The notes beneath the pieces are model-generated. The model was not told the origin of the DNA. It saw only the letters and a list, made by a program, of their open reading frames with translations, and did not search any database. From positions 19,197,119 through 19,261,118 of the forward strand of contig OY365819.1 in the NCBI GenBank assembly GCA_959347315.1: 64,000 nt of DNA, written 5' to 3'. Shown piece after piece: positions 50,881-59,419 of this stretch. Position numbers and translations under genes: made by a program. The stretch's first letter is position 1. The number at the start of each line of letters is the position of its first letter. The stretch is from Bimastos eiseni (Eukaryota; Annelida; Clitellata; Crassiclitellata; Lumbricidae).

Positions 50881-51184
50881 GAAGTATTCCTTGTATTTAA
50901 TATCAGGAAACATCTCTTTAGAGAAAAGTAATTGTTTGTTCTTATTAGCATAAATCAGTTCATAAATAAATAAGTTCATAAGTTCATAAATCAGTTATAG
51001 TCTTATGAAGAGCATTTTCTTCATAAATCGGTTCGTGATGTTATGAAGACTTCTCTCACGAACTTTCACTGCTGTCCTTGGAGCTGGAGCTTCTCTAGAC
51101 ACTGAAAGTAAAGCAAAAACATTAATTTAAACTTTGTTTTTATTACATTGGGCATTAAAATCCTTAATATGGCAGAAATACAGT

Positions 51185-51600
51185 TGGAGTTTATGCTCCA
51201 TCTGTGCCCATAGCCAGCTCGGCTATAATGAGCAAATTTAGCCAGCTCGGCTATAATGAGCAAACCAGCCAGCTCGGCTATAATGAGCAAACCAGCCAGC
51301 TCGGCTATAATGAGCAAACCAGCCTGCTCGGCTATAATGAGCAAACGAGCCAGCTCGGCTATAATGAGCAAACCAGCCTGCTCGGCTATAATGAGCAAAC
51401 TAGCCAGCTCGGCTATAATGAGCAAACGAGCCAGCTCGGCTATAATGAGCAAACGGGGGGGTGGGTGGGGGTGGTAAGATAGAGAGCTCTATCTTACCAC
51501 CCCTAAGGACACAGATGGAGTATAAGCTCTTATACTCCATCTGTGCACTTAGCCAGCTCGGCTATAATGAGCAAACTGTGGGTGGTAAGATAGAGCTTTA
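51185..51600. repeat. Direct-inverted-direct hairpin cluster
   Basis: Order: CTCCATCTGTGC + 27-bp array + GTGGTAAGATAGAG; then an inverted short copy, CTCTATCTTACCAC + CACAGATGGAG (51,489-51,523); then a third direct copy with one 27-bp unit (51,524-51,596). This leaves two perfect hairpins, 14-bp arms with a 2-base loop at 51,474-51,503 and 17-bp arms with a 2-base loop near 51,507-51,542. Confidence 0.85.
51211..51460. repeat. 27-bp minisatellite CAGCTCGGCTATAATGAGCA
   Basis: Nine near-perfect units. Since 27 is a multiple of 3 and the unit lacks stops in several frames, repetitive open frames appear on both strands (LGYNEQTSQ on plus, LLIIAELAG on minus). No splice or start context. Confidence 0.95.
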
Positions 51601-51709
51601 AAATAGTTTATTAGGATTAAGAGACGCTATATTGTGCCTCTGAGTGGGTACTTGAAGGGAAGCTATATAAATTTTCAAAATATATGAACACACTTTGGGT
51701 CAAATATGC

Positions 51710-51857
51710 CTGCTATCAAACTGAATCACTTCCTATATCACAATCAACAGTTTGCTCATTATAGCCAAGCTGGCCTGGGCAATGTGCTCCTAGCCAGCTT
51801 GGCTATAATGAGCAAACTGTTGATTGTGATATAGGAAGTGATTCAGTTTGATAGCAG
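51710..51857. repeat. Perfect 64-bp-arm inverted repeat
   Basis: Arms 51,710-51,773 and 51,794-51,857, 20-base loop starting CCTGGGCAATG. I found no mismatch in the arms. The inner part of each arm is the AGCTTGGCTATAATGAGC unit of the nearby 27-bp array; the outer part (CTGCTATCAAACTGAATCAC) is new. It ends 20 bp before ARPC5-like exon 4. Confidence 0.93.
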
Positions 51858-51877
51858 CATTGTTATTCTTGTTGTAG

Positions 51878-51940
51878 CTGCTTGAAGTGACCGGCCTTGG
51901 AAGCGTCATCCGAGGCTTGACTGACCGCAAAGGAGTCTAG
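51878..51940 (+). pseudogene. ARPC5: ARPC5-like exon 4
   Basis: Acceptor gttgtag, 20 codons and TAG. Reads LLEVTGLGSVIRGLTDRKGV, matching the GG.G.IVRVLTDRK.V end of ARPC5. It starts 20 bp after a 64-bp-arm hairpin. Confidence 0.85.
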
Positions 51941-51944
51941 AACC

Positions 51945-52655
51945 AGCGTTCTCAACAGGCGCCACATTCCCTCTGCCGATTCTCTGGAAACGACTTTTAT
52001 CTGAAATCAAAAACGAACTATTCTTAGACACTCAGTGCTGGAAAATATGCTTGTAACACTTTGATCTGATGTTTAACACTGCGAATTGTAGACGTGAACA
52101 TGGCTTTTGTTACGTTTATGGTTGGGACGTAACCATGACAGTGTTGCTGTTGACTTTGCAGTCGTATATATAAGACCATTACACAGGTCAGCTGGAGCTA
52201 GTATCAAATGCATTTATGCTGCATATGGTGGTTTATCATATTTTCTCATGAAACTGAATTATATGCAAAATGCAGATCAGTATCAAATGTCTTGGTTTTT
52301 CTCAACTCACAGTTGTATACTGAACCCAACACGAAACCCTAGTCCAGGGCCCACAAAAGCCATGCCAGGGAGGGCTGCCTTAGTAAGCATGTATCTATAG
52401 CACCTTGTGAGATCCTCACCAAGGTGCTAAGAGTATTCACTGGGCTTTACCAGATCGAGTCAGCAATGACCAAACTTCTTAATCTGCTCTCTCTGGTCCC
52501 AGGAAAAGAGCCTTATCGAGGCAGACACTACTCCCGGATGGTTTATGCCACATTGATCTCAATGTCCACTGATGAATGCTTAAGCTGTCCTGCTGAGAAA
52601 ATAATTTTCCGATGCATCAGATATTTCATCCTAAATGATCGCTGGACAAACCATA
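51945..52655. other. No recognised gene
   Basis: Open frames at 52,107-52,400 and 52,424-52,837 lack similarity that I recognise. The inverted pair TAGCACCTTG and CAAGGTGCTA flanks 52,399-52,431. Confidence 0.45.
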
Positions 52656-52659
52656 AAGG

Positions 52660-53270
52660 TTTTATCGAAAAATCGAGAAATTTCAAAGTGTTTGGGAATA
52701 GCTTAAAACTAGTTAATTGCAATAAAGGGAAGCTATATGAACTCAATTTAGGTCAGATATCATCATATTTTAAGCGAATTACTAACTGCAAATTCTATCA
52801 TTTAAATCAATCTTTTTCAAGGATTCAATGTCAATAACTCTGTTATTCTTTCATTGAATGAAGATATCTGAGCATATCTGTGATGCTCGTAGGCCCATAC
52901 ACAAGCTGTAAACATATTATTCGATTTCGATAAGGTCGATTTTTATGTTAGGAAAAAAACAATGGACTAACCTTCATCGATTTTTTCGGAGAAAAAAGTC
53001 GACTTACTCCGAATTGAATAATTTGTATACAGCTTGTGTAAGGTCCCATGAGCATCACAGAACTACTCAGATATCTTCATTCGCTGAAAGAATAACAGAG
53101 ATATATACGTTTAATTTCTTCAAAAAAAGATCACAATTATGGAATTTTGCAGTAATTCTTTTAAAAAATGATGACATTTGACATAAATTGGGTACATATA
53201 AGTTCTGTTTATCATAATAAACTATTTTAAAGCTATTCCCAAACATCATAGAATTTCTCGATTTTAAAGA
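52660..53270. repeat. Family P: near-complete 600-bp palindrome
   Basis: Left end AAATCGAGAAATTTCAAAG, right end CATAGAATTTCTCGATTTT. Both arms continue with GTTTGGGAATAGCTTAAA, the TTATGATAAA region, AACCCAATTTA.GTCA, GAATGAAGATATCT and ACACAAGCTGTA in mirror order. Centre at about 52,968 (GGACTAACC). Arms are about 300 bp and diverged by small indels. Confidence 0.88.
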
Positions 53271-53700
53271 AAGTCATAATGTCCATATCTCTGTAATTCT
53301 TTCATCAAATGAAGTTATCTGAGCATATCTGTGATGCTTATAGGTCCATACACAAGCTGTAAAAAACTTATTCACTTTAAAGGAGGTCGACTTTTTCGCT
53401 CGAAAAAACCGATGGACATCATCGATTTTTTCGGACAAAAACATTGACCTTCTCCAAACCGAATAATTTTTTTACTGCTTGTGTATTGGCCTATAGGTAT
53501 CAACGGACTGCAAAAATATCTTCATTTGAAGAAAGAATTACAGAGATATTGACATTTTTCTCTATTCAAAATAATTTAGATTTTATGGAAATTTAATGAT
53601 TTTTGACCTAAATTGGGTTCATATAGCTTATTTCTATCATAATGAACCAATTTCAATGGATTTCCAAACACGTCAAAATGTCTCGTTTTTTCAAGAAACC
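53270..53700. repeat. Family P: palindromic unit
   Basis: Same motif order, centre at about 53,418 (ACCGATGGACATCATCG). Its left end is shared with the end of the 52,660 unit. Confidence 0.82.
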
Positions 53701-53893
53701 GTGATATCTCTGTTATTCTTTCATTGAACGAAGATATCTGAGCAGATCTGTGATGCCCATAGGCCCATACACAAGCAGTAAAAATATTATTTGGTTTGGT
53801 GAAGGTCGATTTTTTTGTCTACAAAAAAATGATGGACTTCATCGATTTTGTGGAGAAAAAAAGTTGACGTCCTCCAAATCGAATAATTTTTCT
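53700..53893. repeat. Family P: truncated palindromic unit
   Basis: Left arm complete, centre at about 53,835 (GATGGACTTCATC). The right arm breaks off at TTTTTCTACTGATT where it meets the inverted minisatellite fragment. Confidence 0.8.
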
Positions 53894-53970
53894 ACTGATT
53901 AACTACTCTCAAACTGAATCAATCTTTAATTCACACTCAAATTATTTACTTACTAACTCAACCAAACTCA
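53893..53970 (-). repeat. Inverted fragment of the 47,720-49,600 minisatellite
   Basis: Reverse complement contains GAGTTAGTAAGTAAATAATT, TGAGTGTGAATTAAAG and ATTGATTCAGTTTGAGAGTA, the unit of the array about 4.5 kb upstream. Confidence 0.85.
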
Positions 53971-53994
53971 GATATAGATATTATGGTTTTCTTG

Positions 53995-55872
53995 AAAAAT
54001 CGAGAAATATCTTGGGAATCAACCCACCCATCTATCAATCCACCAACCGATCAATACACCCATCGATCAACTCGCCCACCCATCAACCCACACACCGATC
54101 CACCCAGTCTCCGATTCATCCACCCACCGATCAACCCATAAACCTATAGACCAACCCACTGATCAACCAACCCAAACACCGAACCACCCACCCATCGATC
54201 AACCCGCCCACCGATCAACCCACCCACCGATCAACCAACGCTCCGATCAACCCACTCACCGATCAACCCACCCTCCGATCAACTCACCCATCAATCATCC
54301 CACCCTCCGATCAACCCACTCACCGATCAACCCGCCCTTCGATCAACTCACCCATCGATCAACCAACCCACCGACCAATCCACCCATCGATCAGCCCACT
54401 CACTCACTCACCGAACAACCCACCCACTGATCAACCCACCCACTGATCAACCCACCCTCCGATCAACCCACCTATCGATCAACCCACCCATCGATCAATC
54501 CACCCATCGATCAACCCACCCATCGATCAACCCACCCACCGACCAATCCACCCATCGATCAGCCCACTCACTCACCGAACAACCCACCCACTGATCAACC
54601 CACCCTCCGATCAACCCACCTATCGATCAACCCACCCATCGATCAATCCACCCATCGATCAACCCACCCATCGATCAACCCACCCTCCGATCAACCCACC
54701 CTCCAATCAACCCACCCACTGATCAACCAACCCACCGACCAATCCACCCATCGATCAGCCCACTCACTCACCGAACAACCCACCCACTGATCAACCCACC
54801 CTCCGATCAACCCACCTATCGATCAACCCACCCATCGATCAATCCACCCATCGATCAACCCACCCATCGATCAACCCACCCTCCGATCAACCCACCCTCC
54901 GATCAACCCACCCACTGATCAACCAACCCACCGACCAATCCACCCATCGATCAAACCACTCACTCACCGAACAACCCATCCACTGATCAACCCACCCACT
55001 GATCAACCCACCCTCCGATCAACCCACCCATCGATCAACCCGCCCATCGATCAACCCACCCATCGATCAACCCACCCTCCGATCAACCTACCCTCCGATC
55101 AACCCACCCACTGATCAACCAACCCACCGACCAATCCACCCATCGATCAGCCCACTCACTCACCGAACAACCCACCCACTGATCAACCCACCCACTGATC
55201 AACCCACCCTCCGATCAACCCACCTATCGATCAACCCACCTATCGATCAACCCACCTATCGATCAACCCACCCTCCGATCAACCCACCCATCGATCAACC
55301 CACCTATCGATCAACCCACCCTCCGATCAACCCACCCATCGATCAACCCACCTATCGATCAACCCACCTATCGATCAACCCACCCTCCGATCAACCCACC
55401 CATCGATCAACCCACCTATCGATCAACCCACCCTCCGATCAACCCACCCTCCGATCAACCCACCCATCGATCAACCCACCTATCGATCAACCAACCCACC
55501 GACCAATCCACCCATCGATCAACCCACCCTCCGATCGACCCACTCACTCACCGAACAATCCACCCACTGATCAACCCACCCTCCGATCAACCCACCCACC
55601 GACCAATCCACTCATCGAATCAACCCACCCTCCGATCGACCCACTCACTCACCGAACAACCCACCCACCGATCAACCCGCCCTTCGATCAATTCACCCAT
55701 CGATCAACCCACCCTCCGATCAACCCACCCTCCGATCAACCCACCCACCGATCAACCCACCCACTGATCAACCCGCCCTTCGATCAACCCACCCACCGAT
55801 CAACCCACCCACCCACCAATCCACCCATCGATCAACCCACTCATCGAATCAACCCACCCTCCGATCGACCAA
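53995..55872. repeat. 16-bp minisatellite GATCAACCCACCCATC, 1.9 kb
   Basis: About 115 units of GATCAACCCACCNNNC, where NNN is mainly CAT, CTC, TAT or ACT. Blocks containing CGATCAGCCCACTCACTCAC recur at about 54,386, 54,556, 54,752 and 55,143, giving a higher-order period of 170-198 bp (about 12 units). G is rare on the plus strand. Not coding. Confidence 0.95.
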
Positions 55873-56054
55873 GTACTGATCCTTGAGGAATACCAAGAAG
55901 GACACGTACGTAGCGTAGAAACCCAAGCAGACCTGGGGGCCTCAATTCCCAAAGGCAACGCAGTTGGTGGTTTAGTCACTCTTCGTTAGAATAGTAAGAC
56001 TGGAGAAGTCAACTGAGTCGACAGGCCTAGTCGAGTTCACATCAAAAAGAGCAA

Positions 56055-56400
56055 GAAAGTTGTATACTGTGATAAAGGGAGCAACACGAACCAAAATTAG
56101 GTGAAAAAAGCGAATAGGCAAGTCGATCGATATCCTATTATTCGAATTACAGCGAATTCCCATCATTTAGATTTTATTTCTGAAGCATTGAATCGCTTAT
56201 CACCATGCCAAATCGGATGACAATTCGCATAGTCTACATTTTATCTCAATTATTCTTTGATTTGATGTAGCGCCGTTGTATTAGCTAGTCTCAATGGCAT
56301 GGCTAGTGTAGGAAGATTTACATTCAACCCAATTAAGATATCTATGCAGTGATTAGCATATCCAGTGATCTCTATTAATACAGTTCAGTGAGCATAACTA
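56055..56400 (+). repeat. Family P dispersed repeat, degenerate half-unit
   Basis: GTGATAAAGGGAGCAACACG, AACCAAAATTAGGT and ATTGAATCGCTTATCACCAT match the 32,080 subtype. Confidence 0.55.
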
Positions 56401-56584
56401 TGCAGACACGTGTTACTCACAATTCCCGGATGTTGACGGGCCAGAACCACGCGGGAGTCTTCCTGCCTTTTCCTTCAGTATCTCTCGTGCAGAGAAAAGA
56501 TCTTATAATCAATTCACGTTATACGCTTCGAGTCCATCTGCCATCTTTCACGTCTTTAACAAAATCAACTTAAACTATTAAATA

Positions 56585-56670
56585 CTGTTTGTGCCAGATT
56601 CCGCAGAGGCGCTGGCGTTATTCGACACGCCGGGACTCAACAGGTTATTCGAACGGGCTATTAGTCAACT
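56585..56670 (+). other. Possible unassigned exon
   Basis: After a TTTGTGCCAG acceptor-like site, one frame reads SAEALALFDTPGLNRLFERA then ISQL and meets GTGAGT. GC-rich against AT-rich surroundings. I do not recognise the peptide, and no neighbouring exon was found. Confidence 0.25.
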
Positions 56671-57143
56671 GTGAGTGGCCGCCTACTTGGAGTCATTGAA
56701 GCGTGTCCGTCCCTACATTAGCTGGTCAATTATATTACGCAACTGCGCGGGAACTTTGAGCGAACTCAAGTCTCAACCTCTACTCGGGCATTTTGTTATT
56801 TTACAACGGGAAATAATTTGAATGTTCCAAAGTCATCATAATCTTTGTTGTGGTTATCATCATCATCACAATCATCATCACCATTATCACCACCGCTTTT
56901 GTCGTCAATAACGACAACATCATTATCGTTGTCGTTGTATAACTTCATCAACCTATTATTCGTCGTTGTCTTCATCACATGAATACAACCTCGACGCCGA
57001 AAACCTCCCTGAAGATGGTTTCGAACCCAGTTCACCTATGACAGAAGTTGTACTATCACATTATAAATACGTTACAGAGCATGACGATTAGGCCCTACAT
57101 TACTTTTCATGCGTTCAGAGGCTGAGCTGAGGATGGAACTAAC

Positions 57144-57321
57144 CGATGCGAATCTCCAGCGAATTCTGTTCTTTATCTTCTTCCTCCGGATCCAGAAGTC
57201 GGATTAACCGGACCCCGTTAAGGAACTGTAAGGCGACAACCGCCACACTGACCGCATGATCGGACTTTCGGTCAGGTACACCACCAGCGACCATGTAGAC
57301 CGCGTCACCGAGTGTCTCCAC
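57144..57321 (-). CDS. Class III nucleotidyl (guanylyl) cyclase exon, partial gene
   Basis: Minus-strand exon of 178 nt between a ttccccag acceptor and a gttagt donor. Reads VETLGDAVYMVAGGVPDRKS then DHAVSVAVVALQFLNGVRL and LEIRIG. VET.GDA....GG.P.....HA...A..AL is the central block of the class III cyclase catalytic domain; it includes the strand ahead of the R.GIH.G motif, whose first residues end the exon. Family role: cGMP synthesis from GTP in a soluble or receptor guanylyl cyclase. An adenylyl cyclase is less likely because of the GG.P form. No upstream or downstream partner exon was found (the flanks are a minisatellite and a retroelement), so it may belong to a gene with very long introns or be an orphan. 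An in-frame extension upstream (LLLNLGLELRLPEYERW) is partly repeated at 57,440-57,550 and is unlikely to be coding. Confidence 0.8.
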
Positions 57322-57790
57322 CTGGGGAACAAAAGAAACTAATCGAGATGTCCATATTGAATTCAGCCACCGCTCGTACTCTGGAAGTCTCAATTCCAAG
57401 CCTAGATTAAGGAGGAGAGCGACGCTAATGATCTTTGTTATCACACAGTGCCGTTACCCAGTAACAGACGCTGCTCGCACTCTGGCAGTGCCAGTCCCAA
57501 GCTAGTCAAAGAACAAAGAAGGAGTGCGACGCAGCTCAGTGGATCTTCAGTGCGCACGTACGCTCTAACTAGCACACACAGGACTTTAACGTGCGTACAA
57601 ATATTTTATCGAAACAGTAAAGATTAAGATGGACTGAAGACCATTATTATATAGCTGGGCAGAATAGAAAATTGCAAAAAAACTGATAGCCAATTACAAT
57701 TACTTAGTATACTAATCATGCATCATGTGCTTCTATTTAACACATTTCAGACAAGGAACTTTTCTTAGGTTATATTAACAGAACTTATCG

Positions 57791-58246
57791 TCATAGACTT
57801 TTAGATTTTGCTCCTAAATTAAATATCATCTCATTATAAGCTCTGACGTGCGCACAAGTCCCACAAGAGTGTGAACCGCTTATAATGTCAGACTTACTGC
57901 CCCTAGGGGTTGCTGGCTGCTCGGGGACACCTTCCGAGGTTACCATGGTTAATCCCACTTCCGGTCCTACCGCATAGCCTACGGGCCATTTCCCTTGCAG
58001 TCGCCGACGACGTCTCAAACGCGAAGTCAGGGCTTCTCGCCCATATGCCCCCGTCGGCGCTATCTCAGTTCCTAGTATAGTGAGGGCCCCAGTTTGCACC
58101 ACAGGACTACCTGGTACCGGGTTTGACATAATGTCCGTGACCTCGGGGCTGACGGTGGCGATCATCTGCTGAGCAGATGAAGCACCTGGGCTGGTATGGT
58201 CCCTACGAGCAGACTGATCTATTTTCGCTTCCATAGGGCTCCTCAC
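57791..58246 (-). CDS. Unknown ORF next to the LTR, possible gag start
   Basis: 151 codons, MRSPMEAKIDQSARRDHTSP first; Ser, Pro and Thr rich, with an Arg run (SRLRRRRRLQGK). GC-rich up to about codon 130, then AT-rich. It begins about 40 bp beyond the putative LTR edge on the same strand as pol, where a gag frame would stand if a second element followed. No Gag, zinc-knuckle or other domain is visible. Host exon or chance frame remain possible. Confidence 0.35.
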   Translation of the reverse strand: MRSPMEAKIDQSARRDHTSPGASSAQQMIATVSPEVTDIMSNPVPGSPVVQTGALTILGTEIAPTGAYGREALTSRLRRRRRLQGKWPVGYAVGPEVGLTMVTSEGVPEQPATPRGSKSDIISGSHSCGTCAHVRAYNEMIFNLGAKSKSL

Positions 58247-58284
58247 TATGTCCCCTTAATTATTTTTAAGTCTAACGAATTTGT

Positions 58285-58911
58285 ATGTTTAATAGTCAAA
58301 CAATCTTTATTCACGGCAATTAATCCTAAGCTACCCGCTGCGGCTTACATTTATTAATCACGATTATACAACAAACAAACGAATTTTATAATCTACCAAA
58401 CATCAAACAACCCTTTAAAAAAACTGCACTAATTATATAGTTAGGTAATGACAGATTTTAACCAAATTTCTTAGCTACTTTGTTATCTATTCTTCCTAGC
58501 ACAGCGCTATAAAAATGTACTCCAGCCGAATGCCGTCAGTTACAATGCATTCGCGCTATCGCCAGTTCTGGCCAAAAGTTAATCACATTTATTTTTGTGC
58601 ACATTCGAAATTTCCAGACGACACTTGCACCACGCAAGTCGCAATACTTCTCTTATCAATTTCGCTAAGTTTTCTACACGGAACTAATCGCGAATATGAC
58701 CTTTTAATGAACTTTTACCGACTCGCTAACTTCCACCCTTCTAGAACTTCGACCATTTCAACACAACAAAATGGCTGCTCACGCGTCACCTACGCAATAG
58801 AAAAATAGGTGGCGCCTCAAGCGACTACATCGAGAGCTTTAGCTGCGGGCCCCATTAGGCTCAGCAGCGAAAGCTCGAGGGAGACCGTTGCGCAGGGGCA
58901 TTTGCGCAACA
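58285..58911 (-). mobile_element. Probable 3' LTR of the Ty3/Gypsy element
   Basis: Read on the minus strand it begins TGTTGCGCAAATGCCCC directly after a purine tract (GAGTGGGGGGGGAG, a good polypurine tract) and can end in ATTAAACA at 58,285. AATAAA-type signals lie near the 3' end (about 58,306 and 58,350). About 627 bp. Only one LTR is inside the window, so both borders are inferred. Confidence 0.6.
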
Positions 58912-58924
58912 CTCCCCCCCACTC

Positions 58925-59400
58925 TATTTGATTTCTCCAACCGGAGAAATCCGGGTCCCTCTCTGCAAAGTATCTGTAAACTTCTTATTCAGCGCATCCT
59001 CATTCCGAATGTCATGTGTAGTCTTAAGAACCCTTAAAAAATTGTAAAACTGTAAATGCTAAAGTCAAGAATGTTCATCTCTCATAAAATGCTTACATTT
59101 CCGCTGAATTCTTATTAAAATTCCAATCCAATAATAAAATCAATCATAAGAAAACACAAATAGCCTGTCTTCTTAACATTAAGTCATCGATCAATATCTC
59201 AGAGCCTAAACATCTTAATTTGATCAAGACGCTAGATTCCTGAGGTTACATACATTCAAAAAGTATACAGCAGACTTTTGCTGTTCAATTAAAACAGAGA
59301 AACTCAACATAATTAAGCTACTGTTCATCAAACAAGTTATCAATCTATTGCAATTGCACAAACTAGGCCACCACATGGTGTCCTATATTACAACTTCATA
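58925..59400. other. AT-rich retroelement 3' non-coding region
   Basis: Lies between the tandem array and the polypurine tract on the element's minus strand. No open frame of note (no env-like protein seen). Confidence 0.5.
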
Positions 59401-59419
59401 TTCAGATCCATCACACCAT

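Larger units (their letters stand above)
42736..51940 (+). pseudogene. ARPC5: ARPC5 (Arp2/3 complex 16-kDa subunit) unprocessed pseudogene, four exons
   Basis: Four pieces in order and phase match ARPC5: exon 1 42,736-42,870, exon 2 44,717-44,797, exon 3 46,918-47,088, exon 4 51,878-51,940 with a TAG stop. Borders are AG/GT throughout and every exon boundary is phase 0, so it copies the gene rather than its mRNA. Lesions: an in-frame TAA in exon 1 (42,814-42,816), after which the best similarity is in the +1 frame, and a TAG in exon 3 (47,050-47,052) where the family has an acidic residue. Exon 3 is also one codon short in its middle helix. Family role: ARPC5 holds ARPC4, ARPC2 and ARPC1 in the seven-subunit complex that branches actin. 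With two independent stops the product would lack its conserved C-terminus. Alternatives: sequencing errors, or a live gene whose exon 1 I have misread; TAG readthrough is unlikely. Confidence 0.85.

Noticed and set aside
51066..51482. Repeat proteins (LLIIAELAG on minus, LGYNEQTSQ and MSKPASSAI on plus)
   Set aside because: The 27-bp unit is a multiple of three without stops in these frames, so open frames follow automatically; the array is in an intron and makes hairpins.
53995..55872. CRISPR-like array or GATC-methylation cluster
   Set aside because: Units abut without unique spacers, the host is eukaryotic, and no cas genes exist. GATC frequency only reflects the 16-bp unit.
56796..57035. 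79-codon minus-strand Asp-rich open frame
   Set aside because: GAT/GAC-rich low-complexity tract (ATCATCATC on plus); no support as a gene.
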